Shown piece by piece: positions 10,798 to 20,359 of a DNA stretch of 64,000 bases. The stretch covers positions 113,608,347 to 113,672,346 of the forward strand of contig NC_051083.1 of the NCBI RefSeq assembly GCF_004664715.2, given 5' to 3'. Under the pieces are notes generated by a model, which was not told the origin of the DNA, made no database searches, and saw nothing but the letters and a program-made list of their open reading frames with translations. The translations under genes were made by a program, and so were the position numbers. Position 1 is the stretch's first letter. Each line of letters begins with the position of its first letter. The DNA is from Peromyscus leucopus. Lineage: Eukaryota > Chordata > Mammalia > Rodentia > Cricetidae.

Positions 10798-11286
10798 TTA
10801 AAACTTATTTATTTTGTGTACATTGGTGTCTTGCTTACATATATGTCTGTGTGAGGGTGTTGGATCCCCTATAACTGGAATTACAGTTATGAGCTGCCAT
10901 GTGGTTGCTGAGAATTGAACTCGGGTCCTCTGGAAGAGCAGCCAGTGCTCTTTTTTTCCCACCTGAAATTTCTGAAAGTGAAGATATCTTCACCTTTATT
11001 TTTTAATTAAGAATTTTTTATTTATTTTACATACCAACCACAGATTCCCCCCTTCCCTCTTCCCGCCCCCAGCCTTCTCCCCCAACCCACCCCTATCCCT
11101 CCTCCAAAAAGGTAAGACCTCTCCTGGGGAGTCAGCAGAGCCTGGTACACTCAGTTGAGGCAGGCCCAAGACCCTCCCCTGCATCAAGGCTGTGCAAGGT
11201 GTCCCACCACAGGTAGTGGGCTCCAAAAAGCCCGCTCATGAACCAGCCAGCACTCTTAACCTTAACCGCTGAGCCATCTCTCCAGC
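10798..11286 (-). repeat. B2 SINE split by an L1 3' end
   Basis: Minus-strand B2 runs to 'GAAGAGCAGCCAGTGCTC' (10948). It resumes near 11245 with 'AGCCAGCACTCTTAACC' and closes with 'GCTGAGCCATCTCTCCAGCT'. The repeated 'AGCCAG..CTCTT' is the likely target duplication. Confidence 0.85.
10949..11245 (-). mobile_element. L1 3' UTR fragment in B2
   Basis: On the plus strand it begins with T-rich tail sequence, then AATAAA-type signals in reverse and a C-rich block (CCCCCTTCCCTCTTCCCGCCCCC). The reverse complement reads as a murine-type L1 3' UTR: a G-rich tract, then an AAATAAATAAA tail. It is 5'-truncated to about 300 bp and carries no coding sequence. Confidence 0.75.
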
Positions 11287-11319
11287 TACAACAGCTCTTC
11301 TTTGATTGATTGATTGAGG

Positions 11320-11514
11320 AGTGAGTGAGTGAGATGTGAGTGAATGAGTGAGTGTGTGTGTTTGAGTGTGAGCACCATGGCACACTTGCAGAGGTTAGAG
11401 CACAAGTTGCTGAGTTGATTTTTTTCCTCCTACCATGTGATTACAGGGACCAGAATGGAACTCAGGTTCTCAGGCTTGGTAGCAAGTACCTTTACCCACT
11501 CAGCCATCTTACTG
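11320..11514 (-). repeat. B3 SINE
   Basis: 'TTGCAGAGGTTAGAGCACAAGTTG' and 'TCTCAGGCTTGGTAGCAAGTACCTTTACCCACTCAGCCATC' fit minus-strand B3. A GAGT/GATT-rich tail precedes it. Confidence 0.75.
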
Positions 11515-11517
11515 GCT

Positions 11518-11862
11518 CTCTGTTTTGTTCCTTTCAGACAGAATCCTGCTGTGTATCCCAAGCTGGCCTCAACCTTGCAACCCTCCTGTCTCAACCTCCC
11601 AAGTGCTAGGCTTCTAGGTGTCTACCACCACATCCGGTTTACTATATATTTTAAATGAAAATGGAATAATGATGTACATACCTACTTTTTTCTGTTTTGT
11701 TTTGTTTTGTTTTGTTTGTTTTTCTGAGACAGGGTTTCTCAGTTTAACATTCCTGGCTGTCCTGGATCTCACTCTGTAGCCAGCCTGGCCTCAAACTCAG
11801 AGATCCACCTGCCTCTGCCTCCCAAGTGCTGGGATTAATGGTGTGTGCCACCACTGCCAGGC
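11518..11862 (-). repeat. Two B1-family SINEs
   Basis: An older copy at 11518-11640 (GACAGAATCCTGCTGTGTATCCCAAGC) is followed by a more complete B1 at 11690-11862 preceded by (TTTTG)n and ending 'GTGTGCCACCACTGCCAGGC'. Confidence 0.8.
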
Positions 11863-12037
11863 TACTCTGACATTCTTTCAGTCCCTTTGCTAGTGGTCCC
11901 TGAACCTAACAGCATAATTTAAATGAACTCAATTGGCCTAGGAGGGTACCTCATATGTGGAGTGCTTTCCTAGCAGTGGGAGGCCTTAGTTATATTTAAT
12001 TAATAGTTTTAGATTTGTTTTTATGTTTTATGTGTAT

Positions 12038-12114
12038 GGGCTTGGGAGGTAGAGGCAGAAGGATAGCCATGAGCTTTAAGCCAGTCTGAGATAAAGTAAG
12101 ACCTTTCTCAAAAA
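12038..12114 (+). repeat. B1 fragment
   Basis: Only the middle and 3' part remains (TTGGGAGGTAGAGGCAGAAGG ... ACCTTTCTCAAAAAAAG). It ends where the U6-like sequence begins. Confidence 0.65.
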
Positions 12115-12116
12115 AA

Positions 12117-12219
12117 GTAGCATTTCTTTTGGCAGCACATATCCTAAAACTGAAATGATGGAGAAGATTAGCACAGTTCCTATGTAAGGACATAACAACA
12201 TTTATGAAGAGTTCCATGT
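12117..12219 (+). pseudogene. U6 snRNA pseudogene, full-length-like
   Basis: The order of U6 blocks is retained. 'GGCAGCACATATCCTAAAA' matches the 5' domain (normally CGGCAGCACATATACTAAAA). It is followed by 'GAGAAGATTAGCA', 'AAGGACATAACA' and 'GAAGAGTTCCATGTA'. Many substitutions (for example CTTCGG to CTTTTGG, and CCTGCGCAAGG to CCTATGTAAGG) make it non-functional. No snRNA promoter elements are evident upstream. Confidence 0.8.
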
Positions 12220-12269
12220 ATGTGTATACTTCAAAGAAGTCTGTCTACATTAAAAAGAACTCTATTTAT

Positions 12270-12552
12270 TTACTTTTTGGTTTTTTGAGACAAGGTTTTT
12301 CTGTGTCGCCCTGGCTGTCTGGAACTCACTCTGTAGACCAGGCTAGCCTCAAACTCACAGAGATCCGCCTGGCTCTGCCTCCCAAGTGCTGGGATTAAAG
12401 GCGTGCACCACCACCACACCACCACCACCACCACCACCACCACCACCACCACCACCACACCACCACCCACCACCACCACCACCACCACCATCACCACCAC
12501 CACCACCACCACCACCATCACCACCACCACCACCACCACCACCACCGCCCAG
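12270..12552 (-). repeat. B1 SINE with expanded (CCA)n head
   Basis: Minus-strand B1 from 'GAGACAAGGTTTTTCTG' to 'TTAAAGGCGTGCACCACC'. The GTGGTGG of the B1 head has grown to about 140 bp of CAC/CCA repeat (12406-12546, with a few interruptions), after which the last B1 bases 'GCCCAGCT' follow. Confidence 0.92.
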
Positions 12553-12559
12553 CTGGAAC

Positions 12560-12800
12560 TCTTTCTTTAGATTTATTTTATTTTATTTTGTATGTATGCT
12601 TGTTCTGCCTTCATTTATGCCTAGGCACCAGGGGTGTGCCTGACGCCCATGGAGGCCAGAAGAAGGTATCAGATTCCAAGGTACTGGAGTTACAGACAGA
12701 AGTTAGCTGTCCTGTGGGTGCTAGAAATTGAACCCAGCTGTAAAGACAGTTGACAGGGCAGCAAGTGCTTTCAACTACTGAAACATCTCTCCAGCCTGAG
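12560..12800 (-). repeat. B2 SINE
   Basis: Tail (TTTATTTTATTTTATTTTG), body 'GGTGCTAGAAATTGAACCCAG' and reversed head 'CTGAAACATCTCTCCAGCC'. Confidence 0.8.
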
Positions 12801-12829
12801 TTCCATATATTTTAAAGAAACAAATTGAT

Positions 12830-13042
12830 TTTCTTTTTGTTTTTGTTTTTCGAGACAGGGTTTCTCTGTGTAGCTTTGCGCCTTTCCTGGAACTCACTTG
12901 GTAGCCCAGGCTGGCCTCTCACTCACAGAGATCTGCCTGCCTCTGCCTCCCAAGTGCTGGGATTAAAGGCACGCGCCACCACCGCCCAGCTAACAAACTG
13001 ATTTTTTTTGTGTGCCACCACTGCCCGGCTAACAAACTGATT
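12830..13042 (-). repeat. B1 SINE plus duplicated head/target segment
   Basis: A complete minus-strand B1 ends at about 12991 with 'CACCACCGCCCAGCT'. It is followed by AACAAACTGATTTTTT, then a second copy of the end block (GTGTGCCACCACTGCCCGGCT) and another AACAAACTGATTTTTT. The pre-insertion site at about 12819 also reads AACAAATTGATTTT. Confidence 0.85.
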
Positions 13043-13131
13043 TTTTAAAAAGGCTTTCCTAAACACTCTTGATACTGAGTTGAAGGGAAACAAATAAATA
13101 TTAGGATGTATAGTTCAGTATTTGCACTTCT

Positions 13132-13345
13132 TGGGCTGGGAGTGCAGCTCAGTTGGTAGTCCTGCTCTGGCATGGATAAAGCTCTGGATTCTGTCCCTCA
13201 CACTGTACAGACTGGGGATGGTATTCCGTGCCTGCAACCCCAGCACTTGAGAGGTGGAGGCAGGCAGAACAAGAGTTCACGGTCATCGTGGTTACACAGC
13301 TAGTGTAAGATCAGCATGGACTACAGGACAGCCGATCTCAAAAAG
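13132..13345 (+). repeat. B4 SINE
   Basis: ID-like half (GGGAGTGCAGCTCAGTTGG ... AAGCTCTGGATTCTGTCCC) then B1-like half (GCAACCCCAGCACTTGAGAGG). Confidence 0.75.
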
Positions 13346-13434
13346 CCAACAGAGAAAGGAAGGGAAGGACAGAGGATAGGTCATGTTGAATTTTTTTTCT
13401 AGTTTATTGTCCATATTCGTTTTTGTTTCATTTT

Positions 13435-13456
13435 TCAACTTTGTTATTGTCATATG

Positions 13457-13506
<50 letters not shown>

Positions 13507-13812
13507 ACGTACGTACTAGAGTATATGTGTGTGGAGGTCAAAGAACAACTTTGTGGAGTCAGGTTTCTCCTTCCACCTGTATGTGGGTTCCAAGGATTGA
13601 ACTGGGCTCATCAGGCTTTCCAATCAAGTGTTCTTATTTGCTGAGTCATTGCACTGGAATTTTTTTTTTTTTTGAGACAGGGTCTTGCTACATAGCTAAG
13701 GCTGGTCTCAAATTCACTGTGTAGCCTAGGTTGTCCTTGAATTCAGGATAATCCTCCTGCATCGGCTTTTCTAATGTCGGGGATTATAGGCATGTGCCAC
13801 CACTCCCAGTTT
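13435..13812 (-). repeat. B3 with (GT)n, then proto-B1
   Basis: B3 at 13435-13658 contains a (GT)n run at 13458-13504 and 'GGAGGTCAAAGAACAACTTTGTGGAGTCAGG'. A B1-like element follows at 13660-13812 (GAGACAGGGTCTTGCTACATAGC ... GCATGTGCCACCACTCCC). Confidence 0.8.
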
Positions 13813-13833
13813 ATTGGCTATTAGAATTTATTA

Positions 13834-13970
13834 TATGCTGGGCATAATGGCACACACCTTTAATCCCAACATTCTGGAGGCAAGGTCTGGAGGGTCTCTG
13901 AGTTCGAGGCCAGCCTGGTCTACAAAAGTGGTTCCAGGACACCCAGGGCTACACAGAGAGACCAAAAACT
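13834..13970 (+). repeat. B1 SINE
   Basis: 'GCTGGGCATAATGGCACACACC' to 'GGGCTACACAGAGAGACC'. It lies about 45 bp before an inverted B1. Confidence 0.85.
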
Positions 13971-14014
13971 TAAATTTTTTTAAATTTCCTACTTGTGTCC
14001 TTTGACTATTTTTG

Positions 14015-14201
14015 TTGTTGTTGTTGGTTTTTGTTTGTTTGTTTGTTTGGTTGGTTTTTTGAGACAGGGTTTCTCTGTGTAGCTTTGGAGCCTGTCCTGG
14101 GACTCACTTGGTAGCCCAGGCTGGCCTCGCACTCACAGAGATCTGCCTGGCTCTGCCTTCCGAGTGCTGGGATTAAAGGTATGTGCAACCGCTGCCTAGC
14201 C
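14015..14201 (-). repeat. B1 SINE
   Basis: A (GTTT)n-like tail, 'GAGACAGGGTTTCTCTGTGTAGC', ending 'GTATGTGCAACCGCTGCC'. It is inverted relative to its left neighbour. Confidence 0.9.
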
Positions 14202-14287
14202 TTTGACTGTTTTTCTATGAAGTGCTCATCTTTTCCTGTAAACCTGTAAGACTTTCAGGGTTTTTTTTCTTTTTTATTAAGACATTC

Positions 14288-14670
14288 TGAGCTGGAGAGA
14301 TAGCTCAAAAGTTAAGAGCTCTTGCTACTTTTCTAAGAGAACCTGAGTTGACCCATGTCGGGTGGCTCATGACCATATATGACTCCAGCACTAGGAAACC
14401 CAATATCCTCCTCTGGCTCCTGTGGGGACATACAAACTTTTCTAAGAAAAGATGTTTTAGAGCAAGAAAGATGTTCAGTGATTACAAGTACATGCAGTCC
14501 TTGAAGAGGTTCCAACTCTGGTTCCCACCACCCATATCAGGTAACTCACAACCATCCACCTGTATGAACTCCAGCTCCAGGCAGATCTGATGCCTCTGAC
14601 CTTCAGAGACACTCACATACATGGGTACATACCCACACATGCATCATACACATAATTTAAAAATTTAAAA
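14288..14670 (+). repeat. B2/B3-type SINEs, two adjoining pieces
   Basis: 14288-14435 begins with a B2-like head (GAGCTGGAGAGATAGCTCA). 14450-14670 shows a second head-like block and the tail 'CACACATGCATCATACACATAATTTAAAA'. Both are diverged. Confidence 0.65.
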
Positions 14671-14681
14671 TGTTTTATGTT

Positions 14682-14855
14682 TGGGCCGGGTGGTGGTGGT
14701 GGTGGTGGTGGTGGTGGTGGTGGTGGTGGTACACACCTTTAATCCCAGCACTCGGGAGGCAGGTGGATCTCTGTGAGTTTGAGACCAGCTTGGTCTACAG
14801 AGTGAGTTCCAGGACAGGCTCCAAAACTACGCAGAGAAACCCTGTCTTGAAAAAC

Positions 14856-14900
<45 letters not shown>
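14682..14900 (+). repeat. B1 SINE with (GGT)n head and long A tail
   Basis: The head reads GGGCCGGGTGG then about 14 GGT units (14689-14730) before 'ACACACCTTTAATCCC'. The tail is roughly 40 A (14859-14900). Flanks 'TTTTATGTTT' and 'TTTTATGCTTT' suggest a target duplication. Confidence 0.92.
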
Positions 14901-14904
<4 letters not shown>

Positions 14905-15039
14905 TATGCTTTTACATAGCCAAATCTACTTCATCCTTCACTGTTCCTTCATTTACCTTTAAACCTAAAACAACTTGCCCTACTTCCAAGATCAGATCAC
15001 AAGTACATTCACCTATTTTCTTCTAGATTGTTTATGGCC

Positions 15040-15165
15040 TTGTTTTTGTTTTTTGTTTGTTTGTTTGTTTTTCAAGACAGGGTTTTTTTTTTCTGTGTAG
15101 CTTTGGCTGTCCTATAACTCAATCTGTAGCCCAGGCTGGCCTGGAACTCAGAGATCTGCCTGGTG
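15040..15165 (-). repeat. B1 SINE, 5'-truncated
   Basis: Tail and 3' half (AAGACAGGGTTTTTTTTTTCTGTGTAGC ... AGAGATCTGCCTGG). The head is missing. Confidence 0.8.
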
Positions 15166-15214
15166 AGGTCTTTCTTGATCACTTTAGGCCATAGTAGACA
15201 ACAACAAGCTTTTA

Positions 15215-15424
15215 TTTAACACAGAGTCTTAAGTAGCTCAGACGGGATTTGAATTCACCAGGCAGATAAGGGTGACCTTGAACATCTGATCTTCTTGTCT
15301 CTATGTCCTAAGTGCTGGGATTGCAGGCATGCCCCACCATATCTGGTTTATGGGGTGTTAGGGATCAAACTTAAGACTTGTGATGATAAGCAAACACTCT
15401 TCAGACTGAGTTATCTCCAGCCCA
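15215..15424 (-). repeat. B4 SINE
   Basis: B1-like half with 'AAGTGCTGGGATTGCAGGCATG', then ID-like half ending 'CAGACTGAGTTATCTCCAGCCC'. Confidence 0.7.
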
Positions 15425-15539
15425 AGAATGGCCTTTAAAGTCAAAGGAAGCTGGAACCAAGTCTCTGCTTCATTCTTTACTTACTTCCTAGCTGTGTGAT
15501 CAAAGGCATCTTCAACTTTGTCTATAATGGGATACCAAG

Positions 15540-15735
15540 GCCTGCAAGATGGCTCTGAAGGTGAAGGTACTTGCTACTAGGCCTGATCTGAGTTCAATTC
15601 TGGGGACCCACATGGTAGGAGAAAAATGACTCCCAAAAGGTGTCCTTTGGTCTTCACATACGTGCTATGGTACATACACCTCCATAAACAAACAAACAAA
15701 CAAATAACGAAATAAATAAATGTAATTTTAAAGAG
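15540..15735 (+). repeat. B3 SINE
   Basis: 'GACCCACATGGTAGGAGAAAAATGACTCCCAAAAGGTGTCC' is the plus-strand B3 signature. The tail is (CAAA)n/(AAAT)n. Confidence 0.75.
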
Positions 15736-15744
15736 GAGATACGA

Positions 15745-16130
15745 GCTGAGCATAGTGGTACATACCTGTAATCCCAACACTAGGGAGGTAGAAGCAAGAG
15801 GATCAGGTTTTTTTTCTTTTTCTTTTCTTTTTTGTTGTTCTTGTTGTTTTATTTTATTTTATTTTATTTTTTTATTTATTTTCTTTTTCTTTCTTTTTTT
15901 TTGAGACAGAGTTTCCACATGTAAACAGCCCTGGCCATCCTGGAACTTACTCTGTAGAGCAGGCTGGCCTTGAACTCGGAGATTTGCCTGCCTTTGCCCC
16001 ATTAGCGCTTCAATTAAAGACATGCACCACCACTACCTAGTGAGGATCAGTTTTTCAAGGCATTCTCAGCCACATAATGTTTCAGGGCAGCCTGGGTTGT
16101 GTATGAGACTCTGTCTCAAACTCACACCCC
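15745..16130 (+). repeat. Old B1/PB1 split by an inverted B1
   Basis: The left part (CTGAGCATAGTGGTACATACC ... GAGGATCAG) and right part (GAGGATCAGTTTTTCAAGG ... GACTCTGTCTCAAAC) share the target duplication GAGGATCAG on either side of the inner B1. Confidence 0.8.
15813..16042 (-). repeat. B1 SINE nested, with long T/TTTTA tail
   Basis: A pyrimidine-rich tail of about 90 bp, then 'TTTGAGACAGAGTTTCCACATG' to 'GACATGCACCACCACTACC'. Confidence 0.85.
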
Positions 16131-16349
16131 CAATTAAGATACTAATAGTTTCCAATCTATGGCATTGGTTTGTTTGTATGTTTTTTAACAAAAACATCGA
16201 CGTTTAATCCCCCCCACCAAACACTGACAGGAGGCTGATTTCCCATATGACATTATTTTCTACTATAAGTATGGCATTGTTTTATGCCATGTATTATGTA
16301 TTATGTATGTAGAATAGCCAACCAGACACCTCAGACATGTTCAGGAAAC

Positions 16350-16600
16350 ATCAGCAAGCTGGACGTGGTTGCTCATGTCTGTAATCCGACCACTTAAAAG
16401 ACTGAGGCAAGATGATCTAGAGTTAGTTTGAAGCTGGCTTTTTTTTTTTTACATAGCAAGACTTTATCTAAAAAATGGGAGGGGGGGGGCAACTGGCTCT
16501 GGCATGGTGGCATCCAACCACTTAGACTGAAGAAGGATGATCCAGAGTGAGTTCAAGGCCAGCCTTTTTTTTAGACTATGTAAGACTTTGTCTTTAAAAA
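16350..16600 (+). repeat. Two degenerate B4/B1-like units in tandem
   Basis: 16350-16480 and 16490-16600 share the same order: a head, 'GATGATC(T/C)AGAGT(T/G)AGTT', a T run, then 'A(T/C)ATAG..AAGACTTT(A/G)TCT'. This suggests either two insertions of one subfamily or a local duplication. Confidence 0.6.
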
Positions 16601-16611
16601 AAAAACAAATA

Positions 16612-16785
16612 GCCAGGTGGTGGTGGCACATGCCTTTCATCCCAGCACTTGGGAGGCAGAGCCAGGCGGATCTCTGTGAGTTCGAGGCCAAGCCTGGTCT
16701 ACAGAGTGAGATCCAGGATAGGCACCAAAACTACACAGAGAAACCATGTCTCAAAAACAAACAAACAAACAAACAAACAAAACCA
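16612..16785 (+). repeat. B1 SINE
   Basis: 'GCCAGGTGGTGGTGGCACATGCC' to 'AAACCATGTCTC', with an (AAAC)n tail. Confidence 0.92.
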
Positions 16786-16789
16786 CTGG

Positions 16790-16965
16790 GGGCTGGAGAA
16801 ATAGCTCAGAAGTTAAGAGCACTGACTGCTCTTCAGAGGACCTGGGTTCAATTCCCAGCACCCACATGGCAGCTCACAACTGTCTGTAACTCCAGTTCCA
16901 GGGGACACAACACCCATGGCAAAACACCAATGAACATCAAATAAAAATAAATAATTTTTTTAAAA
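16790..16965 (+). repeat. B2 SINE
   Basis: 'GGGGGCTGGAGAAATAGCTCAG' head, 'CACATGGCAGCTCACAACTG' body and AAAT-rich tail. Confidence 0.9.
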
Positions 16966-17011
16966 AAAAATGAAATTTAAATAAATAAATAATAAAAAAG
17001 GCAGCAACAGG

Positions 17012-17340
17012 CCCTGGCATGGTGGCACATGCCTTTAATTCCAGTGCTTGAGAGGCAAGTAGATCTCTGAGTTTGAGTTCCAGGCCAGCCTGGTCTACAA
17101 ATCGAGTTCCAGGACAGCCAGGACTACATAGAGAAACCCTGTCTCAAAAATAGAAAAAAGAAAGTACATGTGTTGGGGTGTGGTATGTGTACATGAGGTG
17201 CCTTCATAGATGGCCTCAGATTCCCCTGGAGCTGGAGATAGATGTAGTTGTAAGCCACCTGATGGACGTGTGGAGAACCAAACTCAGGCCTCGTGCAAGA
17301 GCTGTTTGTGCTCTTAACCACTGAGCAATCTCTCCAGCAC
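17012..17340. repeat. B1 (+) followed by B2/B3 (-)
   Basis: B1 at 17012-17152 ends 'AAACCCTGTCTCAAAAATAG'. The minus-strand B2-type element at 17155-17340 ends 'TAACCACTGAGCAATCTCTCCAGC'. Confidence 0.85.
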
Positions 17341-17644
17341 CGACATTCCTTGCTTAGATTGCTCAGTATCCCAATGCCCTGATGATTTAAAGTAAACCAC
17401 TGACAGCTAGGTCAAAACATGTCACCCAGAGCTTGCCTAGCCCAATGCTAGAGTTCCCTCTGGACTTTGGGACTTGAGCATTTACTGTGTGCTTCAGGGG
17501 AGAACATCAATAAATCCTGGTGGTATCTGTGTCCAGGCGAACAGAATAGCAACAAGTCTTTGGAGGGAACCCTAATGTCATGGCATCCTAAGCAAGTTAG
17601 GCATGTGACATGGACTATTCCCTTTTTCTGAGGCTGACTCTTTA
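17341..17644. other. Unique DNA, nothing recognised
   Basis: Single-copy-looking sequence with no coding signal or repeat signature. Confidence 0.4.
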
Positions 17645-17880
17645 TGATTTTTGTTTGTTTGTTTGTTTGGTTAGTTTATTCTGTTTTTGAGACGGGGTCT
17701 TATGTAAATTAGACTGGCCTCAAGCTTTGTAGATGAAGACAGCCTTGAACTTCTGATTTTTCTGCCTCCACTTCTTGCCACCATGCCTGGTTCTCTCTGG
17801 TGGATGGTGTTAGAACACAGGACTTCATACATATTAGGGGAGTACTCCACTAACTGAGCTGTTTCTCGGCCTTGATCTTC
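17645..17880 (-). repeat. B4 SINE
   Basis: (TTTG)n tail, B1-like half (GAGACGGGGTCTTATG), then ID-like half (AACACAGGACTTCATACATATTAGG ... AACTGAGCTG). Confidence 0.7.
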
Positions 17881-17970
17881 ACAGATTTGCTCACAATGAG
17901 ATCCCAGAGAGCTTTCCGCAAACTCTTTGTATGCTTTCATTAGGATTAGATGCTATAGCTTGCAACCAAG

Positions 17971-18040
17971 AGCTTGACTGAGCAGCTCAGTGGCAGAGCA
18001 CTGATTAGTATGTGTTCAGCCTTAGGATCAATCCCTGGAA
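17971..18040 (+). repeat. ID-like SINE fragment
   Basis: 'TGAGCAGCTCAGTGGCAGAGCACTG' and 'TCAGCCTTAGGATCAATCCCTGG' follow ID order. Unique DNA follows to about 18660. Confidence 0.55.
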
Positions 18041-18661
18041 GAAATCACTAACTGGTTATCTTTATGCCACTTTTATGATTTTCTTTGGTGATGACATGAG
18101 GTGCTAACTTGTTTTCCTCAAATATTCACATATCCCCAAACCATTCATTAAGTAATACATTCTTCTCCACTGATTTGAAATGGGTGAAATTTCCCCTTAA
18201 AAATCAACTCTTGCTCCAGGATTGTCCCTTTGACCCCATTCCTCCTAGAACTCCAGTGGGTTGTTCTTCTTTTCTGGAGCCCAGACCTGCCTGCTCCAGA
18301 CCAAAGCTTCTGGCTAAGGACTAGCTACAGTTTCCTTTGTCCTGAAGCTAAAGGGCTGCCACTCGGGAACAGGCCTGCTGAGCTTCATGCCCCCCATAGT
18401 AAACCATCTACTGGATGGTTCTTGACTCAGGTTAGAGAAACTCAAAGACATAATTTCGAAGAGTTTACTTAGAAATGGCCCAAGGAAAGCCCTAGCTTTC
18501 TTCTCCACCCCTTCACTGGCTTCTTATATTTCTTACACTCATCACCACTCAGCTGGTATACAGTATCCTTCCTCCTGACCTGGGCCCCTAAGGCCTGACA
18601 GTGGCTATAGTGTTTACTTACCTCCTGGCCTACTGTTTAGGTGACAGCAAAACTGAATTAA
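18041..18661. other. Unique DNA
   Basis: No exon with credible splice sites and no repeat was identified. Short open frames near 18100-18500 look fortuitous. Confidence 0.4.
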
Positions 18662-19022
18662 AAGCTGGACCTGGTGGCACACAGTTGCCTCTCTAGCATT
18701 CTGAAGACAGAGGCAGGAGGACCTCATGTTCCAGGCCAGCTTGGAGTAAATAGCAAGAAGCTGACCCTGACCTCATGTACACACCAAAAACTGAGTTGAC
18801 AGGCTGGAGATGTAGGTCAGCTGGTAGAATACTTGCCTAGCATGCATGAAGCCCTGGGTTCCATCTCTAGCATCATATAAAAGCAGGCATGGTGGTGCAC
18901 ACCTGTATTCCTAGAACTTGGAAAGCAGGAAGAGACAGGAGGGCCAGAACTTCAATGATGCCTTTGATTACATATAATGAGTTCTGGCCAATGTGAGATT
19001 CATGAGATCTATCTCAAAAACA
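18662..19022 (+). repeat. B1-like fragment then B4 SINE
   Basis: 18662-18775 has a B1-like order (GACCTGGTGGCACACAG ... GAGGCAGGAGGACC). 18802-19022 is ID plus B1-like (GGCTGGAGATGTAGGTCAGC ... GAAGCCCTGGGTTCC ... TCTCAAAAACAAAC). Confidence 0.7.
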
Positions 19023-19262
19023 AACACGTGAGTGTGGCCCCAGCATTGGAGGTGCTAACCCTACCTGGTAGAGGAGAAACATAACTAGCCTCCAAAGACT
19101 TCTTCAAGATTTCATTTGAGCATGGGCTCAGAAGACAGGCTAGAGCCTGGGAACAGGAAACATCATGAGCTGAAAGAGGGGATGGTCCTCTGAGTCTAAA
19201 GTTACATTGGTGTACACATGGCACCAAAAGATCTGAAGATGCCTTAGCTTTCATTAAGTGTA

Positions 19263-19364
19263 AGGGCAATGTTCAGCAGTACATGCACCAAAATTGGAAC
19301 ATGGAGATGAGCATGACCCCTGTGCAAGAATGACAAGCGAATTTGTGAGGCATTTGGTATTTTT
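19263..19364 (+). pseudogene. U6 snRNA pseudogene
   Basis: 'TTCAGCAGTACATGCACCAAAATTGGAAC' corresponds to the U6 5' domain. It is followed by 'GATGAGCATGACCCCTGTGCAAGAATGACA' and 'GCGAATTTGTGAGGCATTTGGTATTTTT', which match the centre and 3' end including the terminal T run. There is a small internal deletion around ACGATACAGAGAA. It is closer to U6 than the copy at 12117, but the 5' end is degraded. Confidence 0.85.
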
Positions 19365-19781
19365 ATTACTTTGTATGCTAGGTAAAAATTAACTTTTCAA
19401 AGTGTAAGGACAGACATCTGTGGAAATGCCTAAGTAAAAGTGGAGATCCCAATCAATTCCTTGGGAAATAGTTGAATATGAATGTGGAGGATGGGAAACA
19501 TGTGGCTCTGTAATTGTCTTTGGCAAGGACCTCTGTCATTAAGGGCATTGCTGAGGTGGTCATGGATAAAGAACAAAGGAAACAGTAGGCCTGGGAGCTT
19601 TGAAAAAGCAACAGGAATCTACACAATGAACAATTATGTGATCACTAAGATAATGTTTACAAATATTAAGGAAATTACCACTGCAATTTTAGGTTAAAAA
19701 GCAAGCTATAAAATTATGTATTAAGTTTAATCACAAACTATCTATCTGAGGAAAATATGCATTTTTTACAAAATGACTGGG
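19365..19781. other. Unique DNA
   Basis: A/T-rich sequence with no recognised gene or repeat. Confidence 0.4.
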
Positions 19782-20110
19782 GGGCCAGGGATGTAGCTCA
19801 GTTAGTAAAGTGTTTGCCCAGCATGCACAAAGCCCTGGGTTCAATCCCCAGCACTATATTAAAAAAAAGTGATGGTGCATAACTGTAATTCTAGTAGTGA
19901 GAAGGCAGAGGCAGGAGGATCAGAAGTTAAAGGTCATCCTTAGCTACATAGTAAGTTCCAGACCACACTGTCCTATATGAGACTGCCTCCCCCACCTCTC
20001 TAAAAAGAAGACAGGAAGTAGTGGTGCACACCAACAATCTCAGCACTGGGGAGTCTGACACAAGAGGGTGGAGAGTTTGGGGGGTAGCCTGAGCTACACA
20101 GTAAGACTAA
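19782..20110 (+). repeat. B4 SINE and B1 fragment
   Basis: 19782-19990 carries a clear ID half (GGCCAGGGATGTAGCTCAGTT ... AAGCCCTGGGTTCAATCCCCAGCAC) then a B1-like half. 20010-20110 is a short B1-like piece. Confidence 0.75.
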
Positions 20111-20359
20111 AATAAATAAATAAATAAAATGAAACAAAGCAAAAACTGGAAGAAAATGCACTAAAATGTTGATAGCAGTTGATTGCCTTTGAATAGTGGC
20201 CACATAATAACATACCTGCAAAAAAGGAAGAGAACTGGGTTCTGTGTTTGGCTTTTTTGGCACAAATTCTCAACATATCTGTGCATAAGGACTCTAAACG
20301 TATCACTATTATTCCTACTTTACAATGAGAAAACTGAGGCTCCCTAACTAAAATCCACA
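20111..20359. other. Unique DNA with MIR-like patch
   Basis: 'CTACTTTACAATGAGAAAACTGAGGCTCC' at about 20314-20342 resembles a minus-strand MIR core. The remainder is unclassified. Confidence 0.45.

Noticed and set aside
12270..12545. Poly-Val/poly-Pro/His frames
   Set aside because: Translation of the (CCA)n expansion in a B1.
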